A DNA stretch of 64,000 bases, from positions 51,634,429 to 51,698,428 of the forward strand of contig OX485804.1 in the NCBI GenBank assembly GCA_950295325.1, in the 5' to 3' direction. Below the pieces are notes generated by a model. The model made no database searches and was not told the origin of the DNA. It worked only from the letters and a program-made list of their open reading frames with translations. Position numbers and translations under genes: made by a program. Source of the stretch: Polytrichum commune. Lineage: Eukaryota > Streptophyta > Polytrichopsida > Polytrichales > Polytrichaceae. Shown piece after piece: positions 1-13,100 of this stretch (its first letter is position 1; each line of letters begins with the position of its first letter).

Positions 1-200
1 ATTTTACATGAGGCACCAAACATGGCCAAAAATACATATAATTACGGCCACACGTAAAAGGAACGTCTAGGATTAGAATTGGACAAAAAAATTATTTGAA
101 CGGACACATGACACTTATACCAAGGTACTAAGATGCAAAACAGGAAATAATTGACCTCCAATGCACACCTAAATAGCAAAAAAATGCCATTGATGTGGCC

Positions 201-226
201 TAGGGTTTAGGGTTTAGGGTTTAGGG
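201..226 (+). repeat. Interstitial telomere-type repeat (TTTAGGG)n
   Basis: Three and a half copies of the plant telomere heptamer TTTAGGG in tandem. Shorter CCCTAAA runs occur near 13249, 20331, 48617 and 49358. They support a plant nuclear origin but are too short to mark a chromosome end. Confidence 0.85.
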
Positions 227-2819
227 TGATTATTAAATAATAATAAAAATATTTCTTGATAAAACTTATGAACTATCTACTTATTTATGTAAAATTCATT
301 GATCAAATAATAGTAAATCATGATAAAAACCAAGATCAATGCGACATAGTCCTTAAGTCCTTTGTCCCAAAAGTAGTACCTCAACCGTGAATGCCCCCAA
401 CGACACTGGGATAATTTGCCACAGAATGAAGACCATAGTAGAGTATGCAATTCACATACAAACTTAGAATAATTCACATCCACATTCACTGGCATTTGGC
501 ATGTAAGTCTTCTTGCCTACCAAAAAAGATTCATAGCGAGGCAATTGATTTTTCGGTGCTAAGGAATCAAATTTTCTCATCAACACTCAATAGGTGGGAT
601 CAATACATTCACTTTGATCTTTCTCTCAGATCCACTTATCAAATTCCTTAACCACAGGCAATTGCTTCAAGTCATCACAGATTCTGACCATTGATTCTGA
701 TTCACATAACTATGTCTTGAAAGATGCCTTTGGTAGATGTGATGCCGGACTATTATAATAATCCAATGTAAGAAATCACTTTGAGGCAATAACAATCTCA
801 CAAGATCAACACGATCCCTCTGGCTTGACTAACAACCTCTCGGATTTTATCAGACTCTTCTCAACTCCAAACTATAGCATGACATGCGATGGTAACTCAA
901 CCAATTCGCAACCACAAAGACTTTAGATTGATTTAAAAATGTCAACATATAACCACACAATTGAAGTCAAGGAATCACTCTTTGTTGACTTCTTAGTCCA
1001 ATCCACAATCCACTTTAAATGCTAAAATTAGACACATCAACGTGTAGACCAATGCAATCACCTTGGCTACACTCAATTGCTTAGAGCATCAGACAATTGC
1101 CTTGCAAGTATGTAGCACATATAAATGCACTAAGACACAATCCGTGCTTGATAACTCAAATTCAAGGTGGCTCAAAGGCCAAGTCTCGGGGGGGGGGGGG
1201 GGGGGTAGTCATTGGTTGGAGTAGCAATATACGTGCGAAGTACTATAGGGTATGGAATAATAAGTAATTTGGAATTATAAGTAATGCAAGCCATTTTTCT
1301 ATTAACCCAAAGTAGAAATTTACATAATGATAGCATGTGAAAAAAAAAAAAGAATTGAAAGTAATACCCCCCTATAAAATAGTGGTTGTTCGCACATATA
1401 TCCTTAATGTTTTAACACACTGCCCCCCCCCCCCCCTGAGGGCCAAGTAGTTCAACAAAGTCTGATAGTGAGAAATTTTAACGTTCTCAGGTTTTTCTCT
1501 CTCATTTCCTAACCATATATACTTTGGAGAAAATATGAGGTAGATATCAAAGTGCATGCTTCATCCTATCGGACCATGACATTCCTATCACTATTTCATG
1601 ATATCTTGAGATAATAGCCTTTTTAGACTTACTCAATTAGGAATTTCTAGTTTATCTTAGGCCAAATTTACACATACTATCTATTAAAGCTAGGAAAAAC
1701 AAAAAAATTGTATCACACCCCACATATCAATACTAAATACCCTCCCTCCCTACCACTCCACAAAACATCAACAAGAAACAACCACAAAGCAACACCTACC
1801 TAGAGCAATAAACCTTTCGCAACCACCATGGAGTGTCAATTGTGAACCAATCCCCACAATAGCAACAACATTAGTATGGGAGCCAACAAAAACCTGCCAC
1901 ACCTAACTGAATGCAACTCCAAATGTAGTGACATATTCGATGAAAAAAAGTTAGCTGGATGCAATGGACCTAACATACAACCTAGAGTATGCAACTATCT
2001 CAGCAAAATGGATCAAGCCACAATTACGATGTTCACAATGAAACTTGCAAGCAAGTGGGAAAGAACATACACAACTGTGAATATTGAAGAGAACGGCCCC
2101 TACAATAGAACATACTATTTTGGAGGCAGAGAAGACGACCCTAGTAGTTGAGCAAAAGACCTCAGAGACAATCCCAGTAGCTGAGTGTAATTAATTTTTT
2201 GCTGTTACTTAAAATAACAACCTAGGGAACTAAGTCTCAAAGAAGATTGAGCTAGTGTTTATAAAGGTTAATGTTACATTGGATTAAGGTTCTTCATAAC
2301 ATTTTATGGTAATTCTCATTCTTTACTCTCCTTAACATTAAATTATCCCAATCTTCAAGGGTTCATTTGTGATATTTCCGTAATGAGTGATTTTTGTCCT
2401 ATCTCAGGGTGGGCTCTATCACTCTAAGGCTTTGACTTAATTCAATCGTGAATCTCAAAAACTTTGGTAGATAATCAGTAACTCATAGTCAGGACAACGC
2501 GTCCGGGGTATCGTCTTTCTAGTATCCACCTTTGTCTTTATTTGTGATGAATTATGTTTGCAATAATCTCGAATCAAATCCATTTAGCTTACTTACAACC
2601 ATCGGGCAAGTCGTCGGAAACTGTAACCTCCACCTTTGTCTCTCGACAGACCTGGCAACTCATCTCAAAGGTCATCCACATAGTTAATATGTAAGCATTA
2701 TATAATAATCAGGCTATAACCTTTGACTAATTTGTTTACTGTCTAAAGGACATGCATGGAATTTAGTCTTATGTCACAAAGTAAAGTCTTCTTCTCCTTA
2801 TCATATTGTCTATGCAGTT

Positions 2820-4160
2820 TACTGCCCATGTCAAGCCTCACTAGGCTTCACCATCTCGGCATGCCTACCTAATTATACTAGCTGGTGATATGCGGCTGCC
2901 TCACCCAGGCTATATCCTCTCTTAGGTAGTTACCACAAAGTAATATCTATTGCGGCTCAAGCCTTTGGTCATGGCTATGGCCTATCAAGCTCCCTCAATA
3001 ATGACTTTGCCCATCCCAGGCCTCTCAGTCTATAACGCTCACACTCTGGCTATTCGCCTTCTCTAAATATGGCTCAAGCTTCGGCTTCTCCGCTCATTAC
3101 CTCTGATCTACTCTTAGGCTATTGCCCTTTCACCTTCCCTTTGGAAGTAACTTCTATCTTGACCTTTCACTAGTCATGCCTCAGTACCAACGGCTTCAGA
3201 TTATTGCCTCTTTGTCAGCCATTAGTCTCCACTCCCTCTCACAAGGTAAATGATTCAACACACAAGCTCATTATCTACTAAGTTCTCTTCCATTCAAGCT
3301 CAACTCTCTCTAATATCTTTGACATTCAAAATCTTCACTTGGCATCTCACCAAAAAGACTTACGCTCTTACAATGAGTGACTTGCTCACAAGCTTATAGC
3401 TTGCTGGTATATCTTCCACTCATATCCTAACTCTCTTTCTCTCTAACTCTCATTCCGACGCTTCCTTTGTGGCCTCTCGCTGAAAGACTTAAACTCTCAC
3501 AGTAGGTGATCGCTCGTTGGCTTAACATATCCACTCAATAACCTCACAGCTTATTGCTCTCAAGACATTTGCCTCTTCAGACATTATTCTATGACTTTAG
3601 CACTTAAACTTCCTCCTACTTGACCTATCGCTCAAGACTTCGTATCTTTGATACTCCAATTTCTCACGACATAACGTGATCTCTTGCCTACCGTCTTTCA
3701 CTCTCCATCACTTCTTCATGCCATTGCTCTTTCTCTCTCGGCAATTAGCCCTCACATGCTATCTCAGATTGAGAGAAAACATCTCTCATGCTTATGGGCA
3801 TATTCTGCCTATGACCATTACTGACTTTTAGACAATACTTTCAAAGTTCCTCGCCCTTTTAGAGGATGATACGTCTATTTCAACGCTCATGGCTATTGCC
3901 TGAAATCACACCAGACATTACTTTCATTCAGCAGTATGAGACGACATTAAGAAGAATTCCACTTCAAGACAATTGCACTTAGCATCCTTTTACTCACATT
4001 GTCAAGTTTCCAAGGTAATTCAGAGTCCGAAACACTTGGCTCTTTCGCCTAATTCTACATCTACAAGCATATTGCTTGGCTAAGTGTCTATGGCTGACCT
4101 CAATCACTGAGTTTTGACGTTCATTGCCTATTGCTACCCCTATGCTGAGACTATGTAAGA
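2820..4160. repeat. Strand-biased pyrimidine-rich block, degenerate repeats
   Basis: The plus strand is persistently C/T-rich for about 1.3 kb, with recurring words such as ctctc, attgcc and ggct, and no open frame on either strand. Two stretches, near 3342 and 3470, resemble each other loosely (each has a 'caccaaaaagactta' or 'gctgaaagactta' core followed by ctctcac and gag/ggtga). I read it as a very degenerate tandem repeat or an ancient repeat relic. Confidence 0.35.
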
Positions 4161-5227
4161 TTCTATAAAATGTAAATAGCATGTCTACGTCTTTGCTCGC
4201 CTCCTCCTTATGGTGTCGAGGAGGAGGAGAAGTCGGTTAGGGTCGTAACCGATTCTCAACGGCAACTACCTCTAACTTCTGCTTCAGATGACATCTGAAG
4301 ATTGATAGCCGGATGAATGCCGTCAAAGTTTGAAAATTGCCTAATTTGGCTAGGCTATGGCCAAAAATCGGTCTTACACTGAGAAAAAGATTTTAAAGTT
4401 TGTGCTGAAAACACTATAACATTGGAGAAACATGCAAGTGCAAGGAGCATGAGTTCAGCGAAGAGAAAATCCAAACATAGAAAGAGCGAAGCCAATCACT
4501 TGCAGCTAGCATAGTTGGAGATGACAAACACAAAGGAACACAAATCTATCAACACACAACCCGACCATGAAGGCTATAAAGCGAGTGACCTCAGATGCTA
4601 CGAGAATGACCCTTGCAACAAAATTGACTACTTTAAAGGTGGATAAGACAACCCAATAGCTGAGCAAGAGTCCATAGTGGCTAAGAAGACAACTCTAGTA
4701 GCCGAGCAAGCCATTAAGAGACAAAAAATGCCTTAGTGAGCATGTACAACAAGGTCCTACCCTAACCTCCACTCTAGCACCGTGGGCAACCATTGCGGAC
4801 TATACAAAATTGACAACTCAATGAAGTAGCTCCATTTGCTACTTTGTCTGACAAAATAGTCCAATTGGTAGCCAAAGACACTTAGAGGCTACACTTGCCA
4901 TCAACAATCTAAAGGAGACCACATGGAATGCGAAGAGGAAAAAATCATACAGAAGAGAGAAATTGGCTCCAATCAACACTCACCAAAGCGAAGACACCAC
5001 ACACAAACAAGAAGCAAAGGAGCCACCCTTGGGATTGGCATTGTTGCTCAAATGTGGGTTGGTTTAATTTCCATATCATGAAGCACTTGCCATAGAAAGA
5101 GGGTGATTTTCATTCAAAGAAAAAACAAACTTATTATGAGTTTAAATGTCTAGGAACAGTACCAAATGAGGTTATAGGATTCTATACATTTTAGCAAGTT
5201 TCCCTATGAGTAGCCCAAAAGCTCTAC

Positions 5228-8200
5228 CCCAACAAAAGACTGGATGCATTGCCGGCTATACCTCCACTTAACTCAAATCTCACATCTTGAGAAGATCAAT
5301 CAAGAGACATGCCTCTTCAAAGGCTATCATATTGCCATTGGTTACAAGACATGCTTCAAAACCATGAATATGATTGGTGTTAAGAGTGCATGTCTCGAGA
5401 GACTCCGTCAGATATATAAGAATCTTACATGAAACGAACTCACCAACCATTTGGACATCGGATCAAACTCAATCAACAAGAATAAGGCTTGCTTCATCAA
5501 AATGCACCTCAAATGGCCACATGTGGACGGAATTGTTCTCTTTCATGGCACCCACGCTTATGTATTAGAGTTGGAGGGAAAGAAACGGTCATAAAGAAGG
5601 TGGACCAAAAAATAAGAATTTGTTACTCAAGTTCGCAACCTTTGCCTCCATCTCAAAGGCAACTCATCAAGAGACGATCTTATAGCTTTTTCGCATGTTG
5701 GCAAGAGAAATCTATTACAAGGGTAAACAACACAAGGTCATGAGTCTTATCCAACCTAACGCCACCAAGGATTTTGCATTCCTCATTCTCATTTCCAAAG
5801 AGGCTCAAGATACCATATTGAATAATGAGTTCATCTCCCACCATGAGAGGATTCGAGTTAGCATCACAGGGGAAAAAGAAGCAATTGCACCATTAGAACT
5901 CCACATTAGCATTATTAACCTAATCACCAACAAACCATTCACACAAGAAAAATGCAAATTCTAGACATCTAAAGACATGATCATTAAGAAGTATTTTAGA
6001 GGTAACTAAAGTAGGTGTCAATTTTGGCAATATTGTCAACCATGGAGAGAACAAATAGCGGGTTGGTGTTTTATACAATATCTCAACGCAACCATTTACA
6101 TCAAATAGATCCACAATTCATATACATATTTGGGAGGTGAGTTGACTTTATTCCACATAAATGGAGCATAGATGAATCGGATCCAACAAAACTTCCATCC
6201 ACCTTACTCAAGCACCGACAAGGGAGATGATCACTCACTTAACTCGAGGTTATAGACAATGCCAATATTAACTCCGTCTTCATATAGAAAAACTTTATAT
6301 AAATTCATATAAGAGTGGGAGACAAAGATCGATAGTAAACTCACTCATCTCATGCTACCAACAACTACAACACCAATACCAAGGTAGATGTGGCAATCAA
6401 TACCATGATAGAACACACCATCAACATTCGAAGGATCATAAGTAAGTAACATAGCTACAAAGGTCCAATTGCCTCAACAAATAATATATATGACCACTTA
6501 AAACCTCACGATGTTCGTCCCTATACTCTACCAATGTCTTTCTATCACCAACCAATAAGAACTAAACATCTATACATACAAGGTGTTGTGATGTGAATTG
6601 GCTTCAATATGAATTTTGAATGTAGCTTAATTTAGCATCATCTTATTGAGATGATAATTAAATTACTTTATACAAAATTATTTGAAATTTAAATTACAAA
6701 ATTTGATAATATATTAGGGATTAGTTGTTGATTTGTAATGTTTCGAATAATGTTATGATAATGAAGACTGATCAAAATTATATGGAGCAATGTTTGATGG
6801 TTAAAAGCTAGAGAGAATTAAAGTATTTGAAGATAACCAAATATCAAGAGAAGGTAATTAGAGGCTAGAGTTCTATGTGATCATTGAACCCTAACCACAT
6901 AGGGATCTCAAATCCTACTTGCTGAGATTTTTCAATCCTAATCATTGAATAATTGGATGGTAGCCACCATGATATATAAGAATGGTGTAAGAGGCAAAAA
7001 AACATTTGGAGTTGGAAGGTTTAAGGCTTAGGGGAGTTTGGAGGAGCTTGAAGGTGTTGAAGACCTTAGAGGCTTGGAGGTGTCAAAGCTTTAGATAAAC
7101 TTGAGGATGAATATTGTCAGGTGTACGGTGAAGACTATTGATGAAGCTTTAGGGACCGTTGTCGTGCAAGAAATGGTTTAATATGTAAATATAATGTGAA
7201 ATGGTTTAAGAGTAGGGTTTAAAGCAAATAAAAATAAAACTAAGAAAAATAAAAGTATAGACAAAAAGAAAGGGGGAGATCAGAGGTATGAAAGGGGAAG
7301 AGAAAGAACCGTGGTTTTAACCACGAAACTTGGAGTCTTTGCGTCTTCTCACATGCTCAAGGGATAGGTGGCGCCAATTGATAGTTACCTGCCTAGTTTT
7401 CACCAGTAATGCCAAACCACGTGGCCATTCGCCCGCTCATACATGTTCAAAAGATTTTGAACCCAGACCAGTGCTATGGTGCTTGAAGCAGTTTATCAGT
7501 TGGGTTTCCGCGGCTTGGCATTTATCAGAGCATGCTGAAAGGATTTTTCAACCAAAGCTTGAGCTGAATTTTTCTCTATCTCAACTGTCCAGTCGTACTA
7601 TTTTGTCACTTAGTCCTACACCATTGCATGTGCATCCACAAAAAGAAGCTAGGCCTTCTCGGCCATCAAAACAACCTCGTGTGAAGCAGCGGTGGCACGG
7701 AAACCTTCAACAAGATTCTCGTGCATTGGTGATTTTGTTGCAGGTTGGGTGTATTGAACATGACACTCGAGATGTGACGTTTGGAGGAATTTTTTAAAGC
7801 TTAATGATGATTAATATTTTTGTTGTCTTAGGTAAGTAAAAAGAAGTCGCGGCCATCAACGTTGGCTAGAAGATCCAGTTAACCCATTGACTTATGCTGA
7901 TTGTACAGACTACGTTGCACTTATTCTTCGACGCATCCTCAAGTTTTTGCAGTTGGAGTAAAAATTTTCTTGAAATTCTTTTTAACTTCTTTCAGACATA
8001 TATTTGATATTATACGTTTAGTTTTTAATGTTTTCAAACTTCATCTTGTGTGTTTGAAGTTTGGTAAATGAAAGATAGATTTTTGATGCCTTATGGCTAA
8101 GATAAGTTTATTATTTTGGTAGACTATTGATGCCTTATGGCTAAAATAAATTTATTATTTTGGTAGACTTTTGATGCCTTATGGCTAAGATAAGGAATAG

Positions 8201-10123
8201 ATAAGGGTGAAGTAAGCTAATGGGGGTTAGCCAATGATTAGTTGAAGACCATATGACATAGGTTTGGACTAGTGTTAATTTTGGGAGGAGGCTAAAGGAT
8301 CAGGCCCCCTCTCTTTTCAAAGGGGGTTGAATTTTGAAGTGTGTAATGTGTGGAGAATGAGAGCTTAGTTTATACTGTGAAATTTTCTATAAGACTCTGG
8401 GAGTTTGTATATTTTATCAGTGTGGTTCCGAAATGATATATCATGCTCTATTTGGACTCTGTATGTGATTTTTACGAGTGTTAGAGTGGAATAGTGTTTG
8501 TTGTAATGAAAATTAGAAAACCGAGACTTTAAAAGCTTGTAGAAACTTATTTATAATGTTTTTGTTTATGAGATTTTAGCAAGTGAAGTGTTATTGTATC
8601 AGTTCTTTACGGAGCTTTAAAATTCATGATTTAAAGTGTTGAAGAGAGAGGTATGGCTTTCAAGGTGAGAGGATGTTGAACTGTCAACCAAATTAAAGAG
8701 TGAAAATATGTACCAACTTCAACAAAGCATAGAAAATATTTTGTATAGATTATGAAGATGAATTTTGGAAAGAACCTATATGATGTTGTTAGCTTTCTAA
8801 AAAGCTATCATTTGGCATTGGTAAAGCTTATATGAAGTCAAAATGCCCTGTAAGGTGAAGGGAAGTGTAGCTGATATTGAATTTAAAAATATAACCTTTG
8901 ACGAATTATGGACCTTGGACGGTACCTTATTAACCTTTTATTTTCCTTATATTTTGTTAAGCACTTTGATAGCTTTCCAAAATACTAAAACACTCTTTAT
9001 TTGAAGTATTTATACTAATTTGGTGGTCATTTAAAATTTGACTATAATTTTATAGAGAGATCCCGGATTTTGAAGGTATGTACAATATTTATAAGGATTT
9101 ATATACATGATATATTCAAGGATGAATACTTCTTATATTATCCTTGTTTCTTATGTCTTAAGCCAAAACTAATTGCAACCAAAAATCTAGTATTTTCCCA
9201 AAGCAAAGACTTCTATACCCGATACTATCAAAGGCCATTGGTGAGGCACTTAAAACATTGCACGAGTGAAAAAAAAGAAAAGAAATGAATGAATAAAATA
9301 AAGCATAAATGAAGTACGTAAAAGAAATGATGCATGAATAATGTTAGAGGAAGCAAAAGTAATGACATGAATAAATGAAAGAATGATTCAAGAAAGATTC
9401 GGATGGTAGGCAATTTCGTTAGTATATTTTTTCAGAGTAAGATATGAGTTTTAGTTCTTGAATGTAGGCTAAGTGATTTTTCGTGGATAATTCCTAATTT
9501 GTAAAACAACAATATTAAAAATATGACATTTGGTTTGTGGAAAAAAATTGTTAGTATTAAGCTTACATTTCTTAAACACATAAAGATCATTAAACCATTA
9601 AAATTGACAACCCCGTGCTTCTAGACAAACATAAACTTCTCAACAACAGGAAGCCATTTGCTCTAGATCCTAGCTCCATCCGGATATCATGGTCCACCCC
9701 AACATAACACCCACAAACACTCACTAAGGCTACAAACTCAACCTATGTTAATTTGCGCATAGGTATGTACAGTTCAGCAAAAATGGGCAGAATATAACTA
9801 TGTGAGTGCAACTTGCGACATAGAATCCATACCTTAAATTCACATTCCAAGCACAAAGGGTTCTTACTTCAGTAAAAATTGGCACACCAACACTGACAAC
9901 GCAACACATTTCATAAAAACTGGAATGGAGATTTCCAGAGTCGAGAACTATGGTAGCTACCTTCATGGTTTTTTTAACGCTCATTATTGTATACAGGTCA
10001 TATTATTGTATACAGGTCTCACTAGCACTAACTTCACATGAGAATTTTGCAGCTGCAATTTAAGAGATCTTTGCCCAGGGATGTCCCTGCAAGGCTTACT
10101 TATTGAGGTGTGAGCCCCTGATT
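5228..10123. other. Intergenic; scattered short frames only
   Basis: Between 5228 and 5970 short plus-strand frames overlap one another in different phases, as in a decayed coding relic, but no family is recognisable. The 155-codon plus-strand frame at 7330-7797 is the longest here. It has no identifiable domain and AT-rich surroundings, so I do not call it a gene. The rest is AT-rich DNA with a 44-bp tandem repeat near 8.1 kb. The 3' end of the carboxypeptidase gene closes the interval. Confidence 0.45.
8082..8196 (+). repeat. 44-bp tandem repeat, about 2.5 copies
   Basis: The word 'gatgccttatggctaa' recurs at 8085, 8129 and 8173, exactly 44 bp apart, followed each time by 'ataa(g/a)tttattattttggtagac' or its truncated start. 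It is a minisatellite in non-coding DNA. Confidence 0.85.
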
Positions 10124-13100
10124 TCATTTTGCAGGAAAAGGTCTTGAAAGAGGAGCAGATTCTCCCGTTATCATTTTCAACATCTTGAGCGCCATGCATG
10201 GGTTGTCACTCGGTACCTGCCAAGCCCAAATGAACCCAATTAGTGTGACCATGCAACAAGGTAAGAACCAGTGGTGTAATTGCTAGTGAGATGACACTTA
10301 TTTATTTCATGACAATCTTGGAGAATTTTATTTTTTCTGGAACCATGAGTTTCATCACTCCAGTGGAAATTTATTGATAAACACTTTCGATAGTTTCCAA
10401 CAATGTCATCACCGGTTTAAAAGAGTATTGAAAAAAAGCAATTTTCTATAAAAATGATGGAGTTATAAGCATGAGAGTGCACTGAGTTTGTTACTCCTAG
10501 GTCAAAGGCTTAATTTCCAAAATTTCATCGTCATGGTTCCAAGGTTCTGCATGTTTGTAAAAGATAAGATTGAATTGATTAATTATTGACAAACAAGGGT
10601 CACTGCTATGGTAATTCCAACAAAAAATTAACACCAACTCTGTCTAATTCTGAGTGGATACGGGGAGGAACATATCACCCGTGAAGGATGACCCTGCCAT
10701 GGCTTGACCACCACTATGTCAATAATTGACACAAGTCGCCCGACCATTGGTTGTAATAGGCACCCAACGCCACTAATGTGGCTTGGTAGGTTTACTGCAG
10801 CCTGTGGCCGGGCTCCTAGCATCCATTACGTAAGGTAGACATGCCTAATTCAGTTACTTATCCTAATCGGACACCTATATTTGAGTGGTATGTGGTTTGG
10901 TGTGGCTCCAAGAACGGCTACCAAAAAGATGTCTGTTAAATAGAGATTGGACTGCGTGCTCAAATTCTAAGCACCATTCTGGACTTAATAGTCAACATAA
11001 CTAGGGAGACTTATATGACCACTTAATGAGTATGAGAATCTTCACTTTGACAGGTATTGAATGAAATATTCATGAGCTCCGAAGATTGAGGAAAGTGAAT
11101 ATGGCTTCCATTTAATTTTGTTAACCATCTCATACTAATCGTGAGTTTCATATCCTAGGAGAAGTGGGCTAGTCAGAAAATGTAACTATTAAAGATCCAT
11201 CTACCTTAGTTCATAAAACACAAGATAGAAAGAGTCATGCAACTGAATGTATACAGGGTAAGAAAGAGCATTACCATGTGACCTGCATTCATTATCCAAA
11301 AGAAAGTCAGATTCTTGTGCCTCTTTATGAACGCTGCAGTCTCTCCCCCCTTATCACAATATAAAGCAGTCCGATTTGCTGAGTTGAATTCTTGAAGGTC
11401 AGACCACCTGTATTGACCACAATTTAGTACCCACCTTCAGCAATGCCAACAAAATACAGTGGTATGAAGACAATGCCATACTTTAGTCACAGAATCTAAT
11501 GTAGTGTTCAGGTTCTGTGGATGTTTGAAGCATTCTTGGCTCTTTCTCAGTAAAGATTATTGACTAGTAAACCCCATGGCTCAAGTACCAAAGAAAAGTG
11601 CTGGTACCCCAAAGAATGTAAGATCCTTATTCTACATACCTGAATGGTTTCAAAAAAAGGTGACACCAATCTGACACTGGTCACAACTGTGATGGTTTAA
11701 TGCGAATGAAGACACTCATTGTTCAAAGACAAGTTTTGCTCAGATATTCACTTACTTCAATTTTTGAACCCACGCTTCTGTCCCTGTTGTGCAGCAAATC
11801 AGATCAAGCTGCAAGACAAAGAACATACTATTAAGACATGAAGCCATCGCTTTCAACGAAAAATTATTAATTAAATATAACAGACAACCAAGTACAACCT
11901 AATATTTGATCAGTCATTAAAATACGCAACATCATAGATTTCATTTGGTGCTCTTAAAAAATTTAAGGAACAATATCCAAAACCCTAACTTGCAATAACA
12001 GAATCGCAAATACATTTCAATCCCATAAATATGTTGGGCCTTTGGTGGTTGTATTGGACTTGAGCTTGAGGGCCTGTGACCGTTGAAATCTAAAATATCT
12101 CAATAGTGGAAAAGGCTGAGACCATCCCACTTCATGGTACACTAGAGCTAGAGGCCGTAAGGAACCAATGAGGTTTAAATGGATGGAAACCTAGATGGAT
12201 TGCTACATGGCATAAATTGGAGATGTTTCAGCATCTACCAGATTTTTCCCGAGGCCCACCTTGAAAGGAGGTGGGTTTAACACAAAACCAAGAGCGACGA
12301 GACTCAAAATCTCACAACCCTCAAATAATCAGAACTTATTGTGTGAAAGGGCCCACATGAATAGGATGGTAATGAAATAGCATTTCGTTGAGAACCCTGT
12401 CAAATATGTCTTTACACTTTAAGACCCGTGAATACACAATATTCCGTTTTGATTTTCCATTGTAGAGCCTTTGGATGAGTTTCAAAGGGCCTCACAATTT
12501 CATGGTCACCATCCTTTACCATAGTGTACAGTGGCCATAAGATGCATAAGATGCAATTTTCATACTCTTCATGATTAAAGCACCTTTGGTTGCTCACGTC
12601 TAGTGCTAATAAGTGAGATGTAGTGGGACTCACTTGTCCACTGTAAATAGTTACATTGACTCCCGCAGCCAAGAGCTCATCAACCTGCACACCAAAGATG
12701 GGGTGAGTGGTTAGGGTCAAGTTATGTTTTGATAGACAGTGTTGCAACTTATTGCATTGAGTTTTGACAATTACTAAAATGAGAGTCCAATCTGTTCTAA
12801 AATTACAACCTCCATCCTCATCATTTTCCAGAAGTGGTACACTAAACATGTCAATTAGTGTGCCATTCAAATTTGTGTGCCATTAGAATTTTTGCACCAT
12901 GTTAATGAGAGTGGTCTTCGTGACTTGTCATGTACCACCAATTGCCATGTAACACCCTCTCTATTTGCTACCCAGTGATTGCAAGACAATAAGTGTTGGC
13001 CGCACTAAATCAGATGTTTAGTATAGTAACACATGTACTCATGCACACTAAATATTCTAATATACTTGTAAAAATCTGGCAATGACAAGGTAATGCTGAG

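Larger units (their letters stand above)
1..5227. other. AT-rich intergenic DNA without a recognisable gene
   Basis: No open frame here has codon structure, motifs or splice continuity that I can support. The longest ATG frame, 1876-2151 (91 codons), resembles no family I know. The stretch holds a short telomere-type repeat, an 18-base G run (1188-1205), a 14-base C run (1423-1436) and a strand-biased CT-rich block (2820-4160). It looks like old repeat-derived intergenic DNA. Confidence 0.6.

Noticed and set aside
201..226. Chromosome end signal
   Set aside because: Only three to four telomere heptamers, followed by ordinary sequence. Similar short runs occur elsewhere in the window.
7330..7797. 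155-codon plus-strand frame
   Set aside because: Composition and codon pattern look random, no motif is recognisable, and there is no supporting neighbour.
12412..12870. 152-codon minus-strand frame taken as one exon
   Set aside because: Only the 51 bp at 12634-12684 match the carboxypeptidase family. The rest is read-through into introns 10 and 11.
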